In this document: one piece after another, positions 16,427 to 24,353 of the stretch
How the letters are laid out: every line of letters begins with the position of its first letter
How positions within the stretch are numbered: position 1 is the stretch's first letter
From: Chloroflexota bacterium
GTDB taxonomy: Bacteria > Chloroflexota > Dehalococcoidia > Lucifugimonadales > UBA3495
Assembly: GCA_028875055.1 (NCBI GenBank)
Contig: JAPPGG010000047.1
Span: 24,988 to 88,987 of the forward strand
Length of the DNA: 64,000 bases
Direction of reading: 5' to 3'
The notes under the pieces: generated by a model
Database searches by the model: none
Told to the model about the DNA's origin: nothing
Seen by the model: only the letters and a program-made list of their open reading frames with translations
Translations under genes and position numbers: made by a program

Positions 16427-16464
16427 CCAGCAATCAACAAAAACAGAACAGGAGCACACAGACG

Positions 16465-16656
16465 TTGCTAGAACAGAAGACCAACGAAACTACCCTGGAA
16501 ACAACCACAATCCTTGAGCGTATTGCCCAGCAGATTCTAGTGGCTTACGCCTGGGTATCGGGTCCCGCGATGAGCGAGCAGGACCGCATCAAGGAGGAAC
16601 TGGCCAAGAGCCACAGGCTGGAAATGGAACTGGACTCCACTAGCATAGTCGGCTAG
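16465..16656 (+). CDS. Small 'GPxM' protein 2, 63 aa
   Basis: 63 residues starting at TTG 16465, with AGGAG ten bases upstream. The N-terminal half is polar and Thr-rich, then ILERIAQQILVAYAWVSGPAMSEQDR, so it carries the same VSGPAMSEQ core as its neighbour but no histidine cluster. It ends in STSIVG. It follows protein 1 by 38 bases and is followed at 32 bases by a perfect terminator. No function known. The shared core with proteins 1 and 3 argues that it is a real gene. Confidence 0.65.
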   Translation: MLEQKTNETTLETTTILERIAQQILVAYAWVSGPAMSEQDRIKEELAKSHRLEMELDSTSIVG

Positions 16657-16687
16657 TCCGCCTCTCCCCTCAGCACTGCTGATTTTC

Positions 16688-16729
16688 AGCGGGCTTCCCT
16701 GCTCATTGCAGGGAAGCCCGCTGTTTTTT
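16688..16729 (+). terminator. Perfect intrinsic terminator of miniprotein unit 1
   Basis: AGCGGGCTTCCCTGC (16688-16702) pairs perfectly over 15 bp with GCAGGGAAGCCCGCT (16708-16722), loop TCATT, then GTTTTTTC. Confidence 0.92.
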
Positions 16730-16856
16730 CTTCAGAGCTTGACCGGCTTGATTGAAGCCCCTGGGACTGCGCCGCGACTTGAGCTTGACATAGTGAATCC
16801 TTTCACAGTTGAGCTTGGTGAAAATAATCACATTGTTATGAACAGAGTTATTAGGC

Positions 16857-16889
16857 TTGACACGACTCATATCATAGTGTAATATTACA
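16857..16889 (+). promoter_or_regulatory. Promoter of miniprotein unit 2 with overlapping palindrome
   Basis: TTGACA (16857-16862), 17 bases, TAATAT (16880-16885). The perfect 12-base palindrome TGTAATATTACA (16878-16889) overlaps the -10 box, the position of a classical repressor site. Its shape recalls Fur/Zur-family boxes but does not match any consensus exactly. A further TTGACA at 16785 lacks a good -10. Confidence 0.65.
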
Positions 16890-16920
16890 ACTGTAAGAAC
16901 CAGCGGTACAGGAGGCCCAT

Positions 16921-17112
16921 ATGCATATTCATTTTCATTCCGGACACAACAGCGAGCACGGCCATCCCCACGGCGGGCCGTTCAGCAGGATTACCCGCGA
17001 CCTGGGATCGGCTCTGGACCGTTTGACGGGGCCGGGGATGACGGACCGGCAGCGGGCCAGTCGCCACCGGGCCGAGGCCAGGAACGAGAGGTACGGCAGC
17101 GGGTTGATGTAG
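16921..17112 (+). CDS. Small His-rich 'GPxM' protein 3, 63 aa
   Basis: 63 residues, paralogous to the protein at 16247. The first 18 residues, MHIHFHSGHNSEHGHPHG, hold eight histidines, then FSRITRDLGSALDRLTGPGMTDRQR and a tail ERYGSGLM. A His-rich N-terminus next to a copper ATPase suggests metal binding, but this is inference. ATG 16921 is preceded by AGGAGG (16911-16916, spacing four). First gene of unit 2. Confidence 0.72.
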   Translation: MHIHFHSGHNSEHGHPHGGPFSRITRDLGSALDRLTGPGMTDRQRASRHRAEARNERYGSGLM

Positions 17113-17189
17113 CCATATATTCCGAACGCCTGAATTCATCCAACACCAGGGCAAAGCTAGCGACCGATCGCTGAAACGGAGGTGACACC

Positions 17190-17384
17190 ATGGTAACTTT
17201 GGAAACGCGACAGAAAATCGAAGAATCCCACCAGGAGCTGGAAGAAAAGCTTACCCATCAGGTGTCGGAAATAATTGAGGCCTCCGAAACCGTCGAGGCA
17301 CAGGCCCCGGACCGCACACCTGCGGCGCCGGCCTGGAACTTTTCGATGCCATTTGCGGGAGTGCGGTACTATACCTACGACTAG
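17190..17384 (+). CDS. Small acidic coiled-coil protein 4, 64 aa
   Basis: 64 residues. The N-terminal half is an acidic helix (TRQKIEESHQELEEKLTHQVSEII), then Pro/Ala-rich linker and an aromatic end, GVRYYTYD. It lacks the GPxM core but occupies the same second position in unit 2 that protein 2 holds in unit 1. GGAGG stands nine bases before ATG 17190. The aromatic C-terminus is unusual for a chance frame. No known function. Confidence 0.6.
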   Translation: MVTLETRQKIEESHQELEEKLTHQVSEIIEASETVEAQAPDRTPAAPAWNFSMPFAGVRYYTYD

Positions 17385-17427
17385 ACCCAACACCCTCTCC
17401 TCTCCCTGAACCGTACCCCGCAACTCC

Positions 17428-17454
17428 GAAGCCCCCGGATTTTCCGGGGGCTTC
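17428..17454 (+). terminator. Hairpin after miniprotein unit 2
   Basis: GAAGCCCCCGGA (17428-17439) pairs perfectly with TCCGGGGGCTTC (17443-17454). The T-run is poor (CATTTG). Confidence 0.65.
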
Positions 17455-17509
17455 CATTTGTCCCCGGTATGCCCCCTGTCCCGCCGGAAGTCGTCTCCTC
17501 ACAACACAT

Positions 17510-17539
17510 CTGACCTCAAGCCCCCATCTGGCTTATAAT
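17510..17539 (+). promoter_or_regulatory. Possible promoter for copA
   Basis: TATAAT (17534-17539) with CTGACC (17510-17515) 18 bases upstream, 54 bases before the GTG start. It shares no palindrome with the two miniprotein promoters. Confidence 0.4.
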
Positions 17540-17593
17540 TGCGTTGAAATCATCAGCTTCAGGATACTGGCTAACTGACCGGCGTGGCTTACA

Positions 17594-20140
17594 GTGAAAG
17601 ACGACGTGACAAATTCCCTCGACATTTCCCTGCCGATAAGGGGCATGACCTGCGCCGCCTGCGTGATGCACGTGGAGCACGCCCTGCAGGAGACCCCCGG
17701 AGTTTTGGCGGCTACCGTGAACCTGGCTACCGAGCGAGCGACGATCTCCCTCGAACCCGGGGAATTGCCCCTGGACAAGTTGCGGCATTCAGTGGCCGAC
17801 GCGGGGTACGAAATAGATACTACCGAAACCACCCTGACCGTGGGGGGTATGACCTGCACGGCCTGCGTCAGCCACGTTGAGCATGCCTTGCGGTCGGTCA
17901 ACGGAGTTCTGGACGCTTCCGTCAACCTGGCCACCGAGCGGGCGCGGGTCAACTACGTGCCTGGGCTGGCTGGCATCGCCGAATTTCGGGAATCCCTGGA
18001 GGACAGCGGCTATCGGCTGGACGGGGTGGAAGGCGATGCCCGGGACAATGCGGCGGAACTGGAGAGGCTGGCCCGTACCGAGGAAGTAAGGTACTTCCGC
18101 AATCGGTGCGCGTTCGCCGTAACCGCCGGAGTTATTCTCCTGCTGGGTTCAATGCACGCGCTACCCTGGGTCGGCTTTCTGGACGGCCTGCGACTGGGCA
18201 ACTGGACCGTCTGGCCCTGGGCGCTGTGGCTCCTGGCCACGCCGGTCCAGTTCTGGGCCGGGTGGCCCTTCTACACCTCGGGAATCCCCGCCTTGCGACA
18301 CGGGACCGCCAACATGCACACCCTGGTGGCCCTGGGGTCCACGGTGGCTTATGGATACAGCGCCGGCATCACGCTGCTTTCGGCCTTCGCCCCGGCGTGG
18401 GTCGCCGAGCGGGGCATAGGCAGCGGGGTCTATTTCGATACGGCGGCGCTGATTATCGGGCTTATCCTGCTGGGTCGGTTCCTGGAAGCCCGGGCACGGG
18501 GCCGAACCTCGGAGGCTATCCGCCGCCTTATCGGTTTGCAGCCCAGCACGGCCACGGTGGTGCGGGAGGGCGGCGAAGTGGTGATACCGGTGGACGAACT
18601 TATCCTGGACGACATCGTGGCAGTCCGGCCCGGGGAGCGGGTGCCCACCGACGGCGAGGTTGTTGAGGGCGCTTCGACGGTGGACGAGTCCATGCTGACG
18701 GGAGAGAGCATGCCGGTGGACAAGGAACCGGGTCAGCCCGTCTATGGCGCCACCCTCAACCGGACCGGCTACTTCCGGTTCCGGGTCACCAGGCTGGGCC
18801 AGGAGACGGCGCTTTCCCAGATTATTCGCATGGTGGAAGAGGCCCAGGGTTCCAGGGCGCCGATTCAGCGACTGGCGGACAAGGTTGCATCGGTCTTTGT
18901 GCCTGCTGTCGGAGCGGTGGCGGTGGCGGCCTTCCTTTTCTGGCTGGTCCTGGGCCCGGCGCCGGCCCTGTCCTACGCCGTGCTTACCCTGGTGGCGGTG
19001 CTGATTATCGCCTGCCCCTGCGCGCTGGGCCTGGCCACGCCCACCGCAATTATTGTAGGTACGGGCAAGGGCGCGGAAAGGGGTATTCTCATTCGCAGCG
19101 CCCAGACCCTGGAGACCTCCCACCGGGTGGACACGGTGGTCCTGGACAAGACCGGAACTCTCACCCAGGGCAGGCCCGTGGTGACGGACCTGATTCCGGA
19201 CAGGAGAAACGGGTCGGCCACTGAGACGGAACTCCTGAGGCTGGCCGGGGGCCTGGAACACGGTTCCGAGCACCCCCTGGCTATCGCCATTACGGAGGAT
19301 ACGGAGCGTCGGGGGATTGTTCCGGCGGAAGTATCCGGTTTTGAGGCGCTGCCCGGGCAGGGGGTGACGGGAAGATCTGATGAGGGTCAGCTGCTGCTGG
19401 GCAGCCCGGCTTTCCTGGAAGGGCAGGGGATAGACCTGGACAACCTTTCGGCTGACCTGGCCCGCCTGTCCACGGAAGGCAAGACGCCGGTGGCGCTGGC
19501 GGTAAACGGGTCGGCCCTGGGGGCCATCGGCCTGGCGGACGCGCCCAAAAATGATGCCAGGGCCTCGGTGGCGCAATTGCGGGAACTGGGGTTAGAGGTG
19601 GTAATGCTGACGGGCGACAACCACCGGACGGCCCGACACGTTGCCGACAGCCTGGGCATTTCAAGGGTCGAGGCGGAAACGCTGCCCGGGGAGAAGGTGG
19701 AAGTTATCCGGCGACTGCAGGCGGAAGGGCGTTCGGTGGCCATGGTGGGGGACGGCATCAACGACGCGCCGGCCCTGGCGCAGGCCGACGTGGGACTTGC
19801 CATGGGGGCGGGGACCGATGTGGCGATGGAGTCGGCGGACATAACGCTGATGGGCAACGACGTGGGCAGCGTCATAACGGCCCTGCGCCTGAGCCGGCAG
19901 ACCATGCGGGCCATCAAGCAGAACCTGTTCTGGGCCTTCTTCTACAACGTGCTGCTGATTCCGGTGGCGGCGGGAATTCTGTACCCAGTGTTCGCGGCGC
20001 TGGGGGGCGTTCCCGCGAGCCTGGAGTTCTTCTTTGGAGACCAGGGATTCCTGAATCCGGTGCTGGCGGCCATGGCCATGGCCTTCAGTTCAGTGACGGT
20101 AGTGAGCAACTCGCTGCGGTTGAGGAAGGCGGAGGTGTAG
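17594..20140 (+). CDS. copA: Copper-translocating P-type ATPase
   Basis: An 848-residue heavy-metal P1B-ATPase that exports Cu(I). Two N-terminal HMA domains carry CxxC at C20/C23 (GMTCAAC) and C88/C91 (GMTCTAC). Eight membrane helices include the transport motif CPC at 474-476. The catalytic Asp is D518 in DKTGTLT; the nucleotide site is SEHPLA and the hinge motif [11 protein letters not shown], with the HMA pair, indicates Cu(I)/Ag(I). Start is GTG 17594. No CsoR/CueR regulator adjoins; the His-rich miniprotein units lie immediately upstream. Confidence 0.93.
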   Translation: MKDDVTNSLDISLPIRGMTCAACVMHVEHALQETPGVLAATVNLATERATISLEPGELPLDKLRHSVADAGYEIDTTETTLTVGGMTCTACVSHVEHALRSVNGVLDASVNLATERARVNYVPGLAGIAEFRESLEDSGYRLDGVEGDARDNAAELERLARTEEVRYFRNRCAFAVTAGVILLLGSMHALPWVGFLDGLRLGNWTVWPWALWLLATPVQFWAGWPFYTSGIPALRHGTANMHTLVALGSTVAYGYSAGITLLSAFAPAWVAERGIGSGVYFDTAALIIGLILLGRFLEARARGRTSEAIRRLIGLQPSTATVVREGGEVVIPVDELILDDIVAVRPGERVPTDGEVVEGASTVDESMLTGESMPVDKEPGQPVYGATLNRTGYFRFRVTRLGQETALSQIIRMVEEAQGSRAPIQRLADKVASVFVPAVGAVAVAAFLFWLVLGPAPALSYAVLTLVAVLIIACPCALGLATPTAIIVGTGKGAERGILIRSAQTLETSHRVDTVVLDKTGTLTQGRPVVTDLIPDRRNGSATETELLRLAGGLEHGSEHPLAIAITEDTERRGIVPAEVSGFEALPGQGVTGRSDEGQLLLGSPAFLEGQGIDLDNLSADLARLSTEGKTPVALAVNGSALGAIGLADAPKNDARASVAQLRELGLEVVMLTGDNHRTARHVADSLGISRVEAETLPGEKVEVIRRLQAEGRSVAMVGDGINDAPALAQADVGLAMGAGTDVAMESADITLMGNDVGSVITALRLSRQTMRAIKQNLFWAFFYNVLLIPVAAGILYPVFAALGGVPASLEFFFGDQGFLNPVLAAMAMAFSSVTVVSNSLRLRKAEV

Positions 20141-20181
20141 GCGGGGAACAGTCGGAGGCCGTGCAGGAAGGGAAGGCAGTT

Positions 20182-20565
20182 CTAGCCAGGAAGAGGTTTG
20201 ACATGCTTCTGCAGCCAGTCCTTCAACTCTTCGAAGTTAAAGGCGCCGGTATCGAACAGTCGCATGAAAAAGTTATGAGCCTGCTCATTTTCACATTCAA
20301 TAAAGTGGCCGTTCAAACGCAAGAAAACGTCAACTCCCGCGAAGGCCACCCTCTTGTTGCCGTCCACAAAGGGATGGTTCATTGCCAAGCTTTCCATCAA
20401 CGCCGAAGCTTCTTCAATCAGGTCGGTGTAGTAACCAATCTGGGGCCGCATCAGTGCGGCCTCCAGGGCTCCCATATCGCGAATTCCCGGTGAGCCTCCA
20501 AATCGGTCGATCAAAGCCGCGTGAATGGCCAGGATTTCCTCAAGGGACGGGAATCTTTGGCTCAT
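20182..20565 (-). CDS. doc: Doc-type Fic toxin
   Basis: 127 residues, the length of Doc/death-on-curing proteins. The Fic core HPFVDGNKR (near residues 64-72) supplies the catalytic His and the phosphate-binding loop. Doc phosphorylates elongation factor EF-Tu and so halts translation. The start overlaps the antitoxin stop by four bases (ATGA), typical of a coupled toxin-antitoxin pair. The gene is intact. Its role here is expected to be plasmid-like maintenance or stress arrest. Confidence 0.88.
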   Translation of the reverse strand: MSQRFPSLEEILAIHAALIDRFGGSPGIRDMGALEAALMRPQIGYYTDLIEEASALMESLAMNHPFVDGNKRVAFAGVDVFLRLNGHFIECENEQAHNFFMRLFDTGAFNFEELKDWLQKHVKPLPG

Positions 20566-20789
20566 TGGGCCAACAGATCATACAGGCGCTCATTGCGGTC
20601 AACACTGGCCTGGAAATGGTCCATTACCTCCGGGCGAATATTTCCCGAGTTCTTGTCCTCGATGTAGTGGCGCATGGCTTCTTCGAGAACCGTCTGGAAT
20701 TGGCGTCCCTCTCTCCTGGCGATTTCCCGCATTTCATCCAGGATTTCCGGCGGCGCCTGGCTGGAAAACTTCTGCCGCGCTGCAGCCAT
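20562..20789 (-). CDS. Antitoxin partner of the Doc toxin
   Basis: A 75-residue protein starting MAAARQKFSSQAPPEILDEM. The first half resembles a ribbon-helix-helix DNA-binding domain and the C-terminal half (IRPEVMDHFQASVDRNERLYDLLAQ) is a helix that would bind and inhibit the toxin. It is translated first and overlaps doc by four bases. The longer frame to 20855 lacks support. Repression of its own promoter is expected for this class. Confidence 0.72.
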   Translation of the reverse strand: MAAARQKFSSQAPPEILDEMREIARREGRQFQTVLEEAMRHYIEDKNSGNIRPEVMDHFQASVDRNERLYDLLAQ

Positions 20790-20885
20790 TATGTTACTCT
20801 CCTCAAGGGCCGCCCAACGGCCGGGTGCTTGGCTAATGCGGGTTCGGTGTTTCAAGAGCCAATGGGGCGCTACACCCCCGGGCCG

Positions 20886-21089
20886 TTATCGCTGGGCGGC
20901 TTCTCTCCGCTTGTTCAGGAAAAGTATCAGCCAGATCAGGTTGCCTACGAACAGGGCGCCGGATAGGAACCACAGCGCTGTGCCCGCGATGGGATTCAAT
21001 GCCAGCCCAACTCCCAGGCCCACGTAGAATATGACCACGGCCAGCAGGGCCAGCGCCACGTGCACGGCGATCCTAATTCCGGTTTTCAT
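20886..21089 (-). CDS. Small two-helix membrane protein
   Basis: 67 residues with two hydrophobic helices (ALALLAVVIFYVGLGVGLAL and TALWFLSGALFVGNLIWLIL) separated by an NPIAG turn, ending in a basic NKRREAAQR tail. No domain recognised. It lies 65 bases downstream of secA-strand neighbours but in a separate reading context, and its promoter is not obvious. Confidence 0.55.
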   Translation of the reverse strand: MKTGIRIAVHVALALLAVVIFYVGLGVGLALNPIAGTALWFLSGALFVGNLIWLILFLNKRREAAQR

Positions 21090-21154
21090 TTCGCCAGCCT
21101 CACTTCAGCCTTTACCGGTGGCGGCGGTGGCGCGACACCCCGGAACCGGGTGGC

Positions 21155-23770
21155 TCAGGCGGCCGCGCCGCAACAGCGCTTGTACTTCTTGCCGCTGTTG
21201 CAGGGACACCTGGAGTTGCGGCCCACCTTGGCTCCTCCCACCGCCTGTCGTCCGTTGCCGGTGACCTTCTGCATGGGGCTGGCCTTGGCCGAGTCCGATG
21301 GCCGACGGGCGGCGGCAGCGGGGCGCTGGTTCACGGTAACGTGGAAAAGGGAGTGGACCACGTCCTGCTGCATGCGGTGGAGCAATTCCTGGAAAGTCTT
21401 GTGACCCTCGGTGCGGTACATCACCAGGGGATCGCGCTGGCCGTAGGCGTGGAGGCCGATGCCCGTGCGCAGATTTTCCATGGTGGTGAGGTGGTTGACC
21501 CAGTGGAGGTCTATGGCCCGCAGCAAGAGGAGACGCTCCAGCACGCGCATTTCTTCGGAGCCCAGCTGCTCTTCCCTGGCGGCGTAGGCGGTTTCGGCGT
21601 AGTCGGAAAGAATCCGGCTTACATCCTCCAGCTTGTGGCTGAAGACCCGGTCCTCGTCCTGCAGTTCCGGGGGCAGGGGGCAGATGAGGGCCAGTTCGGA
21701 GATGAGGCCGGTGGCGTCCCAGTTGTCCTGGTGCCGGTCGGGCAAGTGCTTGCGAACCAGGTCGGCAAACTCCTGCCGCAGCATCTCAACGATCTTTTCC
21801 TTCAGGTTGTCACCGTTGAGGATTCGCTCCCGGTCGATGTAGATTACCTCGCGCTGGGTGTTGAGGACGTCGTCAAAGTTGAGCAGGTGCTTGCGAACGT
21901 CGAAGTGGTAACCTTCCACCTTGACCTGGGCGCTGGTTATGGACTTGGTAATCAGCTTGTTTTCGATGGGGGTGTCATCGTCAATGCCGGTCCAGCCCAT
22001 GACGGACTTGATGCGGTCACCGCCGAATCGCTGCATCAGTTCGTCCTCCAGGGCTACGTAGAACTGGGAACTGCCGGGGTCTCCCTGGCGGCCGGACCTT
22101 CCCCGTAGCTGGTTATCTATGCGGCGGGCGTCGTGGTGCTCGGTGCCGATGACGTGGAGGCCGCCCAGTTCGATGACCTTCCGGTGCTCCTCGGCCCAGC
22201 CCGCCCCGTCGGAATTGGCCCCGCCCAGGACGATGTCGGTACCGCGGCCGGCCATGTTGGTGGAAACGGTAACCGCGCCCAGCCGGCCGGCCTGGGAAAC
22301 TATACCCGCTTCCTGCTCGTGGTTCTTGGCGTTCAGTACCTGGTGGGGAACGCCGCGACGCTTCAGCCTTTCGCTCAGGGCCTCGGAGGACTCAATTGAG
22401 GTGGTGCCGACCAGGATGGGCCGGCCCGCTTCGTGGATATCTACAATGTGCTCCACCACGGCGCGCCACTTGGCCTCGGAGGCCTGGAACACCAGGTCCG
22501 CCTCGTCCTGCCGCACCATGGGCACATTGGTGGGAATAACCGCTACCTCCAGCCCGTATATCTTGAAGAACTCGTCCGACTCGGTGGCGGCGGTACCGGT
22601 CATGCCGGCCAGCTTGTCGTACATGCGGAAGTAGTTCTGGAGGGTGATGGTGGCGTAGGTGACGCTTTCGCGCTGGATTTTCAGGCTTTCCTTGGCCTCC
22701 ACGGCCTGGTGCAGGCCGTCGGACCAGCGGCGGCCGAACTGGAGTCGGCCGGTGAACTCGTCAACTATTACCACCTCGCCGTCCCGGATCACGTAGTCCT
22801 TGTCTTTGACCTTCTGCACCTGGGCGGTAAGGGCGTTCTCGATGTAGTGGACCAGGTGGTAGTTGTCGGGGTCGTAGAGGTTGTCCACCCGGGTCCACTG
22901 TTCCATCTTCTCGATGCCCTGCTGGGACAGGGATATGGCCTGGGTGCGTTCGTCTATGGCGTAGTCGGTGTCCGGGTCCAGGCGGGGAACCAGCTTGGCG
23001 AAGGTGTAGTAGTGCTGGACGGGTTCCTCAGCGGGCCCGCTGATGATCAGGGGGGTTCGGGCCTCGTCAATCAGGATGTTGTCCACCTCGTCAACGATGG
23101 CGTAGTGACGGTCCCGCTGCACGCGGAATTCAGGCTCCAGGGACATGTTGTCGCGCAGGTAGTCGAAGCCAAATTCGTTGTTGGTGCCGTACAGCACGTC
23201 GGCGCCATATGCTTCCTGGCGGGAAACCTCCCGCAGGAACTTCATCGCGCTGGGGCCGCTGGTATATTCGGGGTCGTAAATATAGGACGAATCGTGCTGC
23301 AGGCAGCCCACGGTCAGGCCCAGGCTGTGGTAGATGGGTCCCATCCACACCGGGTCGCGGCGGGCCAGGTAGTCGTTTACCGTCACCACGTGGACGCCCC
23401 GACCGGTGAGGGCATTCAGGTACACGGGCAGGGTGGCCACCAGGGTCTTGCCTTCGCCGGTCCTCATTTCGGCGATCTGGCCCCGGTGGAGGACGATGCC
23501 GCCAATAAGCTGGACGTCATAGTGGCGCTGGCCCAGGTTCCGGCGGGCCACCTCGCGCACGGCGGCGAAGGCCTCGGGCAGCAGGTGGTCCAGGGACTCT
23601 CCCCGGTCCAGGCGGCCGCGGAACTGGGCGGTCATACCCAGCAGTTCCTCGCTGGAACGGGCCTGCATGTCAGGTTCCAGGTCGTTAATGACTGGAACCA
23701 GGGTTTCGGCGATTTTGTCGATGGCCTTTTCGCCGGGGTCGCCAATAATTTTACGGAGCAATGTAACCAT
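21155..23770 (-). CDS. secA: Preprotein translocase ATPase SecA
   Basis: 871 residues, full length. SecA drives protein export through SecYEG. Visible are the Walker A segment MRTGEGKTLVATLP, the DEAD-box region VDEVDNILIDEARTPLIISGP, the preprotein-binding domain, the helicase motif NMAGRGTDIVLGG, RGRSGRQGDPG, and the C-terminal zinc finger CPCNSGKKYKRCC (CxCx8CC) that binds SecB or the membrane. ATG 23770 begins MVTLLRKIIGDP. Its leader carries a hairpin. Confidence 0.96.
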   Translation of the reverse strand: MVTLLRKIIGDPGEKAIDKIAETLVPVINDLEPDMQARSSEELLGMTAQFRGRLDRGESLDHLLPEAFAAVREVARRNLGQRHYDVQLIGGIVLHRGQIAEMRTGEGKTLVATLPVYLNALTGRGVHVVTVNDYLARRDPVWMGPIYHSLGLTVGCLQHDSSYIYDPEYTSGPSAMKFLREVSRQEAYGADVLYGTNNEFGFDYLRDNMSLEPEFRVQRDRHYAIVDEVDNILIDEARTPLIISGPAEEPVQHYYTFAKLVPRLDPDTDYAIDERTQAISLSQQGIEKMEQWTRVDNLYDPDNYHLVHYIENALTAQVQKVKDKDYVIRDGEVVIVDEFTGRLQFGRRWSDGLHQAVEAKESLKIQRESVTYATITLQNYFRMYDKLAGMTGTAATESDEFFKIYGLEVAVIPTNVPMVRQDEADLVFQASEAKWRAVVEHIVDIHEAGRPILVGTTSIESSEALSERLKRRGVPHQVLNAKNHEQEAGIVSQAGRLGAVTVSTNMAGRGTDIVLGGANSDGAGWAEEHRKVIELGGLHVIGTEHHDARRIDNQLRGRSGRQGDPGSSQFYVALEDELMQRFGGDRIKSVMGWTGIDDDTPIENKLITKSITSAQVKVEGYHFDVRKHLLNFDDVLNTQREVIYIDRERILNGDNLKEKIVEMLRQEFADLVRKHLPDRHQDNWDATGLISELALICPLPPELQDEDRVFSHKLEDVSRILSDYAETAYAAREEQLGSEEMRVLERLLLLRAIDLHWVNHLTTMENLRTGIGLHAYGQRDPLVMYRTEGHKTFQELLHRMQQDVVHSLFHVTVNQRPAAAARRPSDSAKASPMQKVTGNGRQAVGGAKVGRNSRCPCNSGKKYKRCCGAAA

Positions 23771-23807
23771 GCTGAACTACCTTAACTACCAGGTTTTCTG
23801 AAGGACA

Positions 23808-23830
23808 GGCGTATCGATTGCTGATACGCC
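23808..23830 (-). promoter_or_regulatory. Hairpin in the secA leader
   Basis: GGCGTATC and GATACGCC, 8 bp, loop 7, 38 bases upstream of the secA start on the minus strand. It may regulate translation, as secA is often autoregulated in other bacteria, but no SecM-like peptide was seen. A weak -10 (TACAAT) on the minus strand lies at 23940-23945. Confidence 0.35.
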
Positions 23831-23978
23831 CAACTCTTTCGGACGGTTTGGGGCAGGGGGAGTTGATACAAGGGGAATCCAGTGGGCAGACCCCTTGGCA
23901 CCCTACTGAAGGACGCCCTGCCTTAGAGAATTGTACCCGAACAGGACAAGACTTGCACATCGGGGTTATTGAGGAGGC

Positions 23979-24080
23979 GTTCCATTTCAGGTGGTATGGC
24001 CCGGGCAGAACGGTCGAAATGTAGCCAGGACGGGTTTGAAACCCGCCCCTACCGGTTATCAACCACCTGGATCGCGACGC
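23979..24080 (+). repeat. Dispersed repeat, family B copy 2
   Basis: Second copy of the repeat at 5032, with GTTCCATTTCAGGTGG, CGAAATGTAGCCAGG, CGGGTTTGAAACCCG and ATCAACCACCTGGATCG. Together with the element at 24199 it fills most of the 583-base gap upstream of the MFS gene. Confidence 0.7.
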
Positions 24081-24198
24081 GCCTGTCCTTGTAACAGTTC
24101 AAAGTTGATGAGTCACGATACCCTGGAAGGCGTTAATCCGGCGCTGGCCTGAGTCCAGTATGGCTGACGGCGCTTACAGGTCAAGGGCCGCAGGGATT

Positions 24199-24227
24199 CC
24201 TGGATACCGGCCTTCGCCGGTATGACG
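24199..24227 (+). repeat. Short palindromic repeat, family D copy 1
   Basis: ATACCGGCCTTCGCCGGTAT (24204-24223) within CCTGGATACCGGCCTTCGCCGGTATGACG, a REP-like palindrome found widely in bacterial intergenic DNA; a relative occurs at 27591. Confidence 0.6.
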
Positions 24228-24295
24228 GATCTGGCTGGCATGGAAATCCCACCAATTCTTAACTCTTACCTCTCCTGCCCTTTTCTTGACAGATT

Positions 24296-24324
24296 TCAGG
24301 TTTGAAAGCAGTATAGGGCATATC
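24296..24324 (+). promoter_or_regulatory. Putative promoter of the MFS gene
   Basis: TTGACA (24296-24301), 17 bases, CAGTAT (24319-24324). The -35 is perfect, the -10 weak. It is 30 bases before the TTG start. Confidence 0.45.
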
Positions 24325-24353
24325 CCACGGGACCCCGTCCAAAGGATATCCTT

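Noticed and set aside
16785-16812. Second promoter upstream of miniprotein unit 2
   Set aside because: TTGACA at 16785 has no acceptable -10 element at 16-18 bases.
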